Assembly (NCBI GenBank): GCA_009922615.1 | Contig: RFVF01000006.1 | Location: 1 to 34,608 of the forward strand | DNA: 34,608 bases | Source: Pseudomonadota bacterium | GTDB taxonomy: Bacteria > Verrucomicrobiota > Verrucomicrobiia > Limisphaerales > SXTU01 | Reading direction: 5' to 3' | Part shown: one piece after another, positions 25,317 to 32,220 of the stretch | Layout: every line of letters starts with the position of its first letter | Position numbering within the stretch: the first letter of the stretch is position 1 | Program-made: the position numbers and the translations under genes | Notes under the pieces: model-generated | The model's input: the letters and a program-made list of their open reading frames with translations, nothing else | What the model was told of the DNA's origin: nothing | Database searches by the model: none

Positions 25317-26412
25317 GCTGACCGAAGTGGCCTTCTGGAATCAGGGCAGCAAACTCGGGCCCATTCTCGAAGGCATGCCTGCGGCCAAGCACCGCCGCAC
25401 GCTTGACTCCTTCAAGGACGCCACTCCAACGCTCTGGCACGAAGCCGTCATCGGCAGCCTGAACATTGTTTCCTCGAAGCTTGCTGGGGAATGCGCCGCG
25501 ATGCTGATGGAGAACGGCAAGCTGGACCTGCTCCGCGAAACTCTGGCCCGCCTCATCAGCCAGCATCAGGCCAGCAGCGAGCTGCTGCTCTGGCTTGCGA
25601 AGGAACGCTCCGACACTTTTGCCGACATCCTCACCCCGGAAGTATTCCGCGCGATGGTCAGTGCCATTGAGCGCGACATCTTCAACGAAAAGAAATCGAA
25701 CAAGTTGCGCGATTTCATCCTGTCCGACCACGACTTGTTGCCGGAGCTGATTTCCTCGGCCGACATTGAGGTGGTCAAGGACCTCACCCGTTCGCTGCAG
25801 CTCTCGCCCAGCTTCGACGACATGGACAAGCGCTCCCTGCTCGCGCGCATCGTAAAGGTTTTCCCCGTCGTCAAGGAACTGATCACCGGGGAAGCCACGA
25901 AGCAGGATCATACCTACATCGTCTCCTGGGAGAGCCTGGAGCGGCGGCGGAACGAATACGACGACCTGTGCAAGAAGCGCATCCCGGCGAATTCCAAGGA
26001 CATTGCTCTGGCCCGCAGCTACGGTGACTTGCGCGAGAACCACGAATACAAGGCCGCCAAGGAGATGCAGAAAGTCCTCATGCGTCGCAAGAGCGAGCTG
26101 GAGATCGGACTAAACCGCGCGCGCGGCACCGACTTCGCTGGGGCCCGCACTGACATTGTGAGCATTGGCACCAAGGTGACGGTTCACGACATCAATAACT
26201 CGAAGACGGTCACCTTCCAGATTCGCGGGGCTTGGGATTCGGATCCGGATAACGGAATCATCGCGTATCTCAGCCCCATCGGTCAGGCCCTGCTGAACCA
26301 CCCCGTCGGTGACGAAGTTGAGTTCGAGTTGCAGGGGGCGAAACACAAGTTCCGCGTGGACGCGATCGCTCCGCTTCCGACCGCTGAGGCGGCCGCTCCC
26401 GCAGCGAGCTGA
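25285..26412 (+). CDS. greA: GreA/GreB-family transcription elongation factor, C-terminal part
   Basis: The downstream part of the split gene. Its reading frame starts with TTG at 25285 and encodes 375 residues. The first half (about 1-200) is a helical region of unknown role. The last about 170 residues are GreA-like: a coiled coil SWESLERRRNEYDDLCKKRIPANSKDIALARSYGDLRENHEYKAAKEMQ, with the conserved acidic GDLREN tip that reaches into the RNA polymerase secondary channel to stimulate transcript cleavage. A globular C-terminal FKBP-like domain follows (KVTVHDINNSKTVTFQIRG to GDEVEFELQG). If the two parts are joined, the product is about 560 residues, far larger than normal GreA (about 158). 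The gene ends six bases before the convergent Nudix gene. Confidence 0.75.
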   Translation: MSRALAAAEGELTEVAFWNQGSKLGPILEGMPAAKHRRTLDSFKDATPTLWHEAVIGSLNIVSSKLAGECAAMLMENGKLDLLRETLARLISQHQASSELLLWLAKERSDTFADILTPEVFRAMVSAIERDIFNEKKSNKLRDFILSDHDLLPELISSADIEVVKDLTRSLQLSPSFDDMDKRSLLARIVKVFPVVKELITGEATKQDHTYIVSWESLERRRNEYDDLCKKRIPANSKDIALARSYGDLRENHEYKAAKEMQKVLMRRKSELEIGLNRARGTDFAGARTDIVSIGTKVTVHDINNSKTVTFQIRGAWDSDPDNGIIAYLSPIGQALLNHPVGDEVEFELQGAKHKFRVDAIAPLPTAEAAAPAAS

Positions 26413-26418
26413 CGGCTT

Positions 26419-27174
26419 TTACCGCTTCACGATTCGCTTACCCGCCTTGACTGCCTTGACCGGTGGCTTGGCGGGTTTTGCTTGGTGTTTTTTCGCGGCT
26501 GGCTTCTTGGCACTGGGCTTGGCACTGGGGCGTGCTGAAGTCTTCGCTTGTTTGGCCACCTTTGCCTTGGCAGGCGGATTGGTCTTTGGCTTGCGAGGCG
26601 TCGGCTTGGGGCTGGGTTTCGCCAGCTTCACCGGGGTGGCCTTAACTGCCAAGGTCGGCTTGGCTTTAGGCGGCGGCGGGTTGAGATAATACTGCCAGAC
26701 GAGCCGGAAGGAATCGGCGAAATCCCTCGGCCGTTCGGCCATCCACCGATTGATGTGGTCGGCCTTGAAGAACGCACCACACTCCAGTTCATCCAGATTG
26801 AGCCGGAAGGGCCCACTGGACTCAACGCGATACACCCAGACGAATTCCTGCCCGGTTTGCGCGCAGGCATCGATTTTGAAGAGCCGTTTCGGTGTGCGCT
26901 CCAACACCAGCCCGATTTCTTCGCGCGCCTCGCGCACGGAACAGGCGTCGTAGGTCTCCCCGCTGTCGAGATGGCCAGATGCACTCGAATCCCACGCCCC
27001 CGGAAAGGAATCCTTCTTGAACGACCGCTTTTGCAGGAACACCTCTCCGCGCGGATTAAACACCAGCACATGCACCGCCCGGTGCTTCAGGCCGCGCGCA
27101 TGGACCTCGCGCCGGGTTTGCCTGCCGATGACCCGGTCGCGGTCGTCCACCACATCAAATATCTCGTCGCTCAC
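26419..27174 (-). CDS. Nudix hydrolase with Lys/Pro/Ala-rich C-terminal tail
   Basis: Nudix enzymes cleave nucleoside diphosphates linked to another group. The 251-residue product has a standard Nudix box at 67-89: GHLDSGETYDACSVREAREE then IGL. The N-terminal EIFDVVDDRDRVIGRQTRREVH resembles YfcD or isopentenyl-diphosphate isomerase-like Nudix proteins; the substrate cannot be told. Residues 166 to 251 form a repetitive Lys/Pro/Ala tail (PAKAKVAKQAK, KPSAKPSAKKPAAKK) like the tails of histone H1-like proteins, with no known function in a Nudix enzyme. GTG 27174 overlaps the rsmA stop in GTGA. An upstream ATG at 27192 would overlap rsmA by 22 bases. Confidence 0.85.
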   Translation of the reverse strand: MSDEIFDVVDDRDRVIGRQTRREVHARGLKHRAVHVLVFNPRGEVFLQKRSFKKDSFPGAWDSSASGHLDSGETYDACSVREAREEIGLVLERTPKRLFKIDACAQTGQEFVWVYRVESSGPFRLNLDELECGAFFKADHINRWMAERPRDFADSFRLVWQYYLNPPPPKAKPTLAVKATPVKLAKPSPKPTPRKPKTNPPAKAKVAKQAKTSARPSAKPSAKKPAAKKHQAKPAKPPVKAVKAGKRIVKR

Positions 27175-28019
27175 GTGGCCAGCAGTCTGCAAATTTTTGT
27201 GAATACTTCCAAGCTAACCTTTTCTGCCCGTTCCTGCGGCGAGATGCCCAACTGGAGAAACACCTCGTGCAATCGGTCTTCCGGCCAGTCGGCCTTGAGC
27301 AGCTTGAACATCATCTTCCGCCGCTGGGAGAACGCGCGCTTCACCACCCGGACAAAGACTCTTCCCACGGCAGCGTTCAGCAAAGGCTGCTTCCGGCGGC
27401 GTAGCGTGATGCAGCCGGACTCCACCTCTGGTGCTGGAAAAAAGCACGAGGCCGGAATTTTGAAGCGCTCGCTCACCTCGTAGTTCAGTCCTAGCAGCAA
27501 CGTCAGCAGGCCGTAATCGTCCGTGTCCGGCGCGGCGGCGATGCGGTTCACCACTTCAAGTTGCAGCGTCACCACCATCCGCTCCGGCCCGTGCGGGTGC
27601 TGTGCCAGCTCCACAAGGATGGGCGAGGCGACGGAGTAAGGCAGGTTGGCGACGAGCTTCCACGCGGACCAGTCACGTGCATTCTCATCCGGCGGCGCGG
27701 CAACGCTGCGCTCCAAAACCGCCAGCGCGTCGTCGTGGAGCAGCACGAAGTTGGGGAGCTTTCCGAACCGCTCGCGGAGGATCGGGCAGAGGCGGCCATC
27801 CTTCTCAATCGCCAGCACGTGCGCGCCACTGGCGAGCAGCAATTCCGTCAACGGCCCAAGGCCGGGACCGATCTCGAGCACTTTGTCCGCAGCGGACAGT
27901 TCCGCCGCCGCGACGATGCGCCGGAGTTGGTTGCCGTCGTGCAGAAAGTTTTGCCCGAGCGACTTCGTGAGCTGGAGGTCGCGCTCCTTCAGGATGTCCC
28001 GCATTTCGGTGAGGGTCAT
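27171..28019 (-). CDS. rsmA: 16S rRNA (adenine1518/1519-N6)-dimethyltransferase RsmA (KsgA)
   Basis: Dimethylates two adenines near the 3' end of 16S rRNA during small-subunit assembly. The 282-residue SAM enzyme has LTKSLGQNFLHD at 18-28, the SAM loop LEIGPGLGPLTE at 48-59, an acidic IEKD, HDDAL, and the catalytic NLPYSVASPIL at 125-135. The C-terminal part has VKRAFSQRRKMMFKLL, typical for RsmA. Start ATG overlaps the aminotransferase stop (ATGA). Its stop overlaps the Nudix start, so the three genes are probably translated together. Confidence 0.95.
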   Translation of the reverse strand: MTLTEMRDILKERDLQLTKSLGQNFLHDGNQLRRIVAAAELSAADKVLEIGPGLGPLTELLLASGAHVLAIEKDGRLCPILRERFGKLPNFVLLHDDALAVLERSVAAPPDENARDWSAWKLVANLPYSVASPILVELAQHPHGPERMVVTLQLEVVNRIAAAPDTDDYGLLTLLLGLNYEVSERFKIPASCFFPAPEVESGCITLRRRKQPLLNAAVGRVFVRVVKRAFSQRRKMMFKLLKADWPEDRLHEVFLQLGISPQERAEKVSLEVFTKICRLLAT

Positions 28020-29425
28020 GGGAGGGTGGCAAGTTCATCTGCGAGCGCGGCAATGGCTCGCCGCAGGTCTCGCTGCGTGATGGTCAGCGGTGGCGTGAAG
28101 CCGATGACGTTCGCGTGCTCGCCTTCGGGGAGAAAAATAAAGCCGCGATGCAGCAGCCGCTTGATGATGCCGAGCGATTCCTCTGTGGCCGGCGAACCAT
28201 CCGCGCGCACAAGTTCCAACCCTTGCATCAAGCCCACTCCACGCACACGGCTTTGGACTTTGGACTTTGGACCGTGGACCTTGGCCAACTCGCCGCCAAG
28301 CCACGCGCCCAGCCGCGCCGTGCGCTCGACGAGCTTGAGCCGCTGTAGCTCGGCGATTTGTGCCAGCGCCATCGCACAGCCGACCGGGTGGCCGAGGAAC
28401 GTGCTCGTGTGGATCGCCTCGCCGGTCGAGACGGGCCACGCTGCGTCCATCACCTCCGCGCGGCCCACGCACGCCGAGAGCGGGAAGCCGCCGGTCAAAG
28501 CCTTCCCCAGGCAGATCACGTCCGGCACCACGCCGCTGTGCTCGCACGCAAACCATTTCCCCGTCCGCCCAAAGCCGGTGTAAATCTCGTCGAGGATGAG
28601 CAGCGCTCCGTGGGCATCGCACATCTCGCGCAGGTGCGGCAGAAACTCCGGCGGCGGCACCTGCAGCCCGCCGCGCGCCTGCACTGGCTCCACAAGGATC
28701 GCGCCGACGTCACCGCGCCGAAGCAACTTTTCCAGCCGCGTGCGAAGTTCGCGCAGCGGGTAGGGCGCGCTGTCCTCAGCGCGCCGCAACCGTCCGCTCG
28801 CCGACGGCGCGGTGAGGACACCGCGCCCTACCGCATCCGGAAACGGCAGGAAGTGACCAAACTCCCGGAGCTGCGCCCGGAACGGACTGCGAAAGTGCGC
28901 GCGATGCGTGACGTTCAGCGCGCCGTAACCCAGCCCGTGATACGCGCCCTCGAACGCGATGACGCCGCGCTTGCCCGTCGCCAGCGCCGCCGTCTTCAAC
29001 GCCGCTTCCACCGCCTCAAAGCCTGAGTTGCAGAAAATGGTTTTGCCTGTGAACGCAGGTCCTTTTGTCTTTCGCCTTTTGCCCTTTGCCTGCTCTGAAC
29101 TCCATCGCTCAAACGTCAGCGCCGACAGTTCCTTTGCCAACACCGCCTTCAACGAGTGCGGATGCACGTCGCCCATCGCGTGCAGCAGCGTGGCCATCTG
29201 CCGCTGGCCGGCGCGCACCACGCGCGGGTTCGCGTGCCCCGCCGCCGCCACGCCGAATGCGGCGGTGAGATCGAGATGCTTGCGGCCCTCCGAGTCCCAC
29301 ACGTTCACGCCACGCGCCCGCGCCCACACGATGGGCCACGAGCCGTCCGCCTCCATGAACGTCACGTTGCGTGACTCATAGGCGCGGAGCTGGGCGAAGA
29401 CTTGCGTTGAAGAATTTTTAGCCAC
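28016..29425 (-). CDS. Class III PLP-dependent aminotransferase carrying three repeat-encoded insertions
   Basis: The 469-residue product has the class III fold: VNVWDSEGRKHLDLTAAFGV, FCNSGFEAVEAALKTA, AFEGAYHGLGYGALNVT, LVEPVQARGG, LILDEIYTGFGRTGKWF, and the PLP lysine in ICLGKALTGGFPL, Lys308. Acetylornithine, ornithine and 4-aminobutyrate enzymes are family members; the substrate here is not determined. It carries three in-frame insertions encoded by repeats: heptamer codons near 110-121 (EQAKGKRRKTKGP), a REP-like double hairpin near 198-222, and heptamer codons near 380-391 (HGPKSKVQSR). GTG 29425 is the start and lies inside the adjacent palindrome. The gene precedes rsmA and follows queE on the minus strand. 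Confidence 0.87.
   Translation of the reverse strand: MAKNSSTQVFAQLRAYESRNVTFMEADGSWPIVWARARGVNVWDSEGRKHLDLTAAFGVAAAGHANPRVVRAGQRQMATLLHAMGDVHPHSLKAVLAKELSALTFERWSSEQAKGKRRKTKGPAFTGKTIFCNSGFEAVEAALKTAALATGKRGVIAFEGAYHGLGYGALNVTHRAHFRSPFRAQLREFGHFLPFPDAVGRGVLTAPSASGRLRRAEDSAPYPLRELRTRLEKLLRRGDVGAILVEPVQARGGLQVPPPEFLPHLREMCDAHGALLILDEIYTGFGRTGKWFACEHSGVVPDVICLGKALTGGFPLSACVGRAEVMDAAWPVSTGEAIHTSTFLGHPVGCAMALAQIAELQRLKLVERTARLGAWLGGELAKVHGPKSKVQSRVRGVGLMQGLELVRADGSPATEESLGIIKRLLHRGFIFLPEGEHANVIGFTPPLTITQRDLRRAIAALADELATLP
28251..28285 (-). repeat. Heptamer array inside the aminotransferase gene (3' part)
   Basis: Three exact CTTTGGA units then CCGTGGA and CCTTGGC, 35 bp on the plus strand. Read on the gene's own strand the unit is TCCAAAG, the same heptamer as AAAGTCC at 31188-31201. 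Confidence 0.75.
28759..28832. repeat. Head-to-head REP-like hairpin pair inside the aminotransferase
   Basis: Two perfect nine-base stems: GGCGCGCTG with CAGCGCGCC around TCCT (28764-28785), and GGCGCGGTG with CACCGCGCC around AGGA (28806-28827). The 28-bp outer arms (28759-28786 and 28805-28832) are inverted copies with two mismatches. It resembles bacterial BIME elements but is translated in frame. Confidence 0.75.
29062..29096 (-). repeat. Heptamer array inside the aminotransferase gene (5' part)
   Basis: Plus-strand units CTTTTGT, CTTTCGC, CTTTTGC, CCTTTGC and CTGCTCT, 35 bp. Encodes the Lys/Arg-rich loop EQAKGKRRKTKGP. Confidence 0.6.
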
Positions 29426-29571
29426 AGATGAAACACAGATGAAACACGGATGAAGAAGTAATCAGGAACACAGGAAGGCAGGCAAAGACGACGCAAACGC
29501 GCGCCGTTCCAATTCCTGTTTTCCTGCGTTCCTGATTCAAGTCTGTGTTCAATCTGTGTTTCATCTGTGGC
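29421..29571. repeat. Long palindromic element between queE and the aminotransferase
   Basis: Outer 20-bp arms (29421-29440 and 29552-29571) pair perfectly. Inner 17-bp arms (29460-29476 and 29521-29537) pair at 16 of 17. The left arm is made of CACAGATGAAA-type units of about 11 bases, then CAGGAACA-type units of 8 bases. The loop is about 45 bases. The left arm covers the aminotransferase start codon GTG. Confidence 0.75.
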
Positions 29572-29579
29572 TGAAAAGA

Positions 29580-30320
29580 TCAAACGCCGCGCTGATCTGG
29601 TGCCCACACCACCTTGTGCATCTGCAACTGAAAGCGCACCGGCAGCGCGTCTGCGATGATGCGCTCCACGAGGTCCAGCCGCGCGATGGGCGTCTGCCCG
29701 GCAGGCACGGGCTTTAAGACTTTGTCCTGCTGATGCGGTTGCAGCGGCGTGACCCACGAGAAGAGCAGGGGACAAATCGCCGCGAGCCGATGCGTGGCGA
29801 TCTGCTCCTTCGCCCACGCGTAGTCCTCCACCGTGCCGATGACGAACTTGATTTCGTCCGTGGCCCTGAGGTGCGGCAGGTTCTCCCAGCGATTGCGCTC
29901 AACCTCGCCGCTGCTCGGACATTTCAAGTCCATGATGCGTCGCACGCGCGCGTCCACCAGCCCGATGTCCAGCGCGCCGCTTGTCTCCAGCAGCACGGTG
30001 AATCCCGCATCGCACAGACGTTTCATCAATGGCTGCGAGTTCGGCTGAAGCAACGGCTCGCCGCCCGTCAGTTCCACGAGCGGCAGATTGTGAGGCGTGC
30101 TGAAACCTGAAACCTGAAACCTTTTCGCCGAGCGCTCCACCTCCGCCAGAATTTCATCGAGCGACCGCCGCTTCCCCTCCGTAAACGCATACGCCGTGTC
30201 GCAATAGGAGCAGCGCAGGTTGCAGCCCGTGAGCCGGATGAAAACGCACGGCAGCCCGGCAAAGGTGCTTTCCCCTTGCAGGCTCAGGTAAATCTCGTTG
30301 ACGACGAGGCTCTCGGACAC
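29580..30320 (-). CDS. queE: 7-carboxy-7-deazaguanine synthase QueE
   Basis: Radical-SAM enzyme that makes 7-carboxy-7-deazaguanine, a step toward queuosine in tRNA. The 246 residues contain NEIYLSLQGESTFAGLPCVF, the iron-sulfur CX3CX2C motif (Cys33, Cys37, Cys40; CNLRCSYCDTAYAF), the substrate and SAM motif LPLVELTGGEPLLQ, LLETSGALD, DLKCPSSGE, and C-terminal FQLQMHKVVW. GTG 30320 is the start. Residues 64-74 (SAKRFQVSGFS) include a short heptamer array (30101-30121), forming a loop just before the LTGGEP strand. Other queuosine genes are not in the window. Confidence 0.92.
   Translation of the reverse strand: MSESLVVNEIYLSLQGESTFAGLPCVFIRLTGCNLRCSYCDTAYAFTEGKRRSLDEILAEVERSAKRFQVSGFSTPHNLPLVELTGGEPLLQPNSQPLMKRLCDAGFTVLLETSGALDIGLVDARVRRIMDLKCPSSGEVERNRWENLPHLRATDEIKFVIGTVEDYAWAKEQIATHRLAAICPLLFSWVTPLQPHQQDKVLKPVPAGQTPIARLDLVERIIADALPVRFQLQMHKVVWAPDQRGV
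30101..30121 (-). repeat. Heptamer array inside queE
   Basis: Three perfect TGAAACC units, exactly 21 bp, so inserting or losing all three keeps the reading frame. They encode residues RFQVSGF of QueE. Confidence 0.7.
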
Positions 30321-30399
30321 GCGCGCAGCCTAGCGGGCCCGCGCGTCCGCGTCGCGCAGAAAGCTCGCCTGGCGTGGCTGCACTCGCTATCAAACCGCC

Positions 30400-31188
30400 G
30401 TGAGCAAACTCAGCGACAAAGTCCTCGTTGTCATCGGCGGCACCAGCGGACTCGGGCTTTCGGCGGTCCGCGCGTTCGTGCGCGAGGGCGCGCGGGTGAT
30501 CGTCGTGGGCCGCGGCTCGGAGAAGGTTCAAGCCGTGGAGAGAGAACTCGGTTCCGCCGTGACTGGCTTGGTGGCTGACGCATCGCTGCCGGACACCGCC
30601 GCGCGCGCCATCGCGCTGGCGGTGGAAAAGTTCGGGAGCTTCCACGGTCTCTACCACGTCGCGGGTGGCAGTGGGCGTAAGCACGGGGACGGTCCGCTCC
30701 ACGAACTCACCGACGAAGGCTGGCAGTTCACGCTGAACGAGAACCTGACTTCGCTGCTCTATTCGAACCGCGCGGCTGTGCGGCAGTTTCTAGCGCAGCG
30801 CAGGGGTGGCAGCGTTTTGAACATGGGGAGCGTGCTCGGCTGGTCACCATCGCCGCACCACTTCGCCACGCACGCCTACGCCACGGCCAAGGCGGGCATC
30901 ATCGGCCTCACGCGTGCTGCCGCCGCGCACTATGCGAAGGACAACATCCGTTTCAATGTTCTCGCGCCGGCGCTCGTCGCCACGCCGATGTCCGAGCGCG
31001 CGCAGGGCGACGCGGCGATTCTCAACTTCATCCGCACCAAGCAACCGCTCGACGGTGGCCGCATCGGCCAGCCGGAGGACTTGGATGCCGCCGCCGTGTT
31101 CTTCCTGAGCGACGAGGCGAGGTTCGTCACCGGGCAAGTGCTCGCGGTGGATGGCGGATGGGAAGTTAGCGAGGGACAACATGGCTGA
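30400..31188 (+). CDS. Short-chain dehydrogenase/reductase
   Basis: A 262-residue Rossmann-fold oxidoreductase of the classical SDR type. The cofactor loop GGTSGLG is at 13-19, and a HVAGGSG motif replaces the usual NNAG. The catalytic Ser144 lies in NMGSVLG, with Tyr160 and Lys164 in YATAKAG. The C-terminal VTGQVLAVDGGW is typical. The substrate cannot be told. GTG 30400 is the start; it lies 79 bases from the divergent queE. Its stop overlaps the proposed start of the ROK gene by eight bases, and a heptamer array begins at the last base of the stop codon. Confidence 0.9.
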   Translation: MSKLSDKVLVVIGGTSGLGLSAVRAFVREGARVIVVGRGSEKVQAVERELGSAVTGLVADASLPDTAARAIALAVEKFGSFHGLYHVAGGSGRKHGDGPLHELTDEGWQFTLNENLTSLLYSNRAAVRQFLAQRRGGSVLNMGSVLGWSPSPHHFATHAYATAKAGIIGLTRAAAAHYAKDNIRFNVLAPALVATPMSERAQGDAAILNFIRTKQPLDGGRIGQPEDLDAAAVFFLSDEARFVTGQVLAVDGGWEVSEGQHG

Positions 31189-32167
31189 AAGTCCAAAGTC
31201 CAAGTCCCAAGGTCCAGGGTCCAAGGCCGTCGTGCTTCGGCGCGCGGCTCTCACTTCTCAACTTTCAACTTTCAACTACTTCCTCGGCCTCGACCTCGGA
31301 GGGACGAGCATCAAGGCCGTCGCGGTGACGGCGAGCGGCGCGAAGCTCCGGCAGCGCAGCGTGCCGTTTGTGGATCGCGACATGGAGTGGGCGAAGAAAA
31401 TCCGCGCACTCGTTCGCGCCTGGCGCCGCGAGCTGGGCGAGCCAGCGGGGATTGGACTTTCTGCACCGGGCTTGGCGGCGAAGGATGCCCGCAGCATCGG
31501 CGTGATGCCGGGGCGACTGCTGGGTTTGGAGCGGCTGGACTGGACGGACTATCTGGATTCACCCCGGCCAATCCCCGTGTTGAATGACGCGCACGCGGCC
31601 TTGCTCGGCGAGGTCTGGCGCGGCGCGGCGCGGGGCTTGCGCGACGTGATGCTCTTCACGCTCGGCACCGGCGTGGGCGGGGCGGCGATGGTGGATGGGC
31701 ACTTGTTGCGCGGGGCGATTGGCCGCGCGGGCCACCTCGGTCACGTCACCGTGGATTGGAACGGGCCGCGCGATGACTTCAACACGGCGGGTTCGCTTGA
31801 ACACTTCATGGGCAACAAATACATCCGCGAGCGGACGGCCGGGCGCTTTGCCAGCACACATGAGCTCGTCGCGGCGGCGGAGCGCGGCGACGCGGAGGCG
31901 AAGGTGATTTGGGAGCGCTCCGTGCGGGCACTGGGTTGCAGCATCGGCTCGCTCATCAACGTGCTGGACCCCGCCGCTGTCATCATCGGCGGCGGCATAG
32001 CGCGTGCGGGCGCGGCGCTCTTCGGGCCGTTGGAGCGTGCCGTCCGACACCACGAGTGGCAGGCGGGTGGGCATCAGGCGAAGATTTTGCGCGCGGAACT
32101 TGGCGACTACGCCGGAGCCTATGGCTCGGCGGCGAATGCGCTGGGGTTCAATCCAGCGAAAGGGTAG
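31181..32167 (+). CDS. ROK-family protein lacking the canonical Zn-binding cysteines
   Basis: The 328-residue protein has the ROK/ASKHA sugar-kinase fold: LGLDLGGTSIKAVAV (about 35-49), NDAHAALLGEVWRGAA, TLGTGVGGAAMVDGHL, and IIGGGIARAG. ROK proteins are kinases of glucose, fructose, mannose or amino sugars, or repressors; no DNA-binding domain is present here. The usual AGEIGH site reads AGHLGH and the CXCGXXGC zinc site is replaced by DDFNTAGSLE. The N-terminal about 30 residues come from two heptamer arrays. ATG 31181 is the only upstream ATG; GTG 31232 is an alternative. A SIS-domain gene follows after 53 bases, hinting at sugar-phosphate use. Confidence 0.85.
   Translation: MAESPKSKSQGPGSKAVVLRRAALTSQLSTFNYFLGLDLGGTSIKAVAVTASGAKLRQRSVPFVDRDMEWAKKIRALVRAWRRELGEPAGIGLSAPGLAAKDARSIGVMPGRLLGLERLDWTDYLDSPRPIPVLNDAHAALLGEVWRGAARGLRDVMLFTLGTGVGGAAMVDGHLLRGAIGRAGHLGHVTVDWNGPRDDFNTAGSLEHFMGNKYIRERTAGRFASTHELVAAAERGDAEAKVIWERSVRALGCSIGSLINVLDPAAVIIGGGIARAGAALFGPLERAVRHHEWQAGGHQAKILRAELGDYAGAYGSAANALGFNPAKG
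31188..31229 (+). repeat. Six-unit heptamer array at the SDR-ROK junction
   Basis: Units AAAGTCC (twice), AAGTCCC, AAGGTCC, AGGGTCC and AAGGCCG, 42 bp. It starts at the last base of the SDR stop codon and is read in the ROK frame. Confidence 0.75.
31251..31278 (+). repeat. Second heptamer array at the ROK N-terminus
   Basis: Units TCACTTC, TCAACTT, TCAACTT and TCAACTA, 28 bp. It encodes TSQLSTFNY immediately before the first ROK strand. Confidence 0.7.
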
Positions 32168-32220
32168 GGCACTTCCACGCTATCCAGCCGACGGTCATAC
32201 TGCTAGAAACGCGCCTAGCA

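Noticed and set aside
26500..26540. A 12-bp DNA repeat (CTTGGCACTGGG) in the Nudix tail
   Set aside because: It is explained by repeated KPSA codons of the low-complexity tail rather than by an independent DNA repeat.
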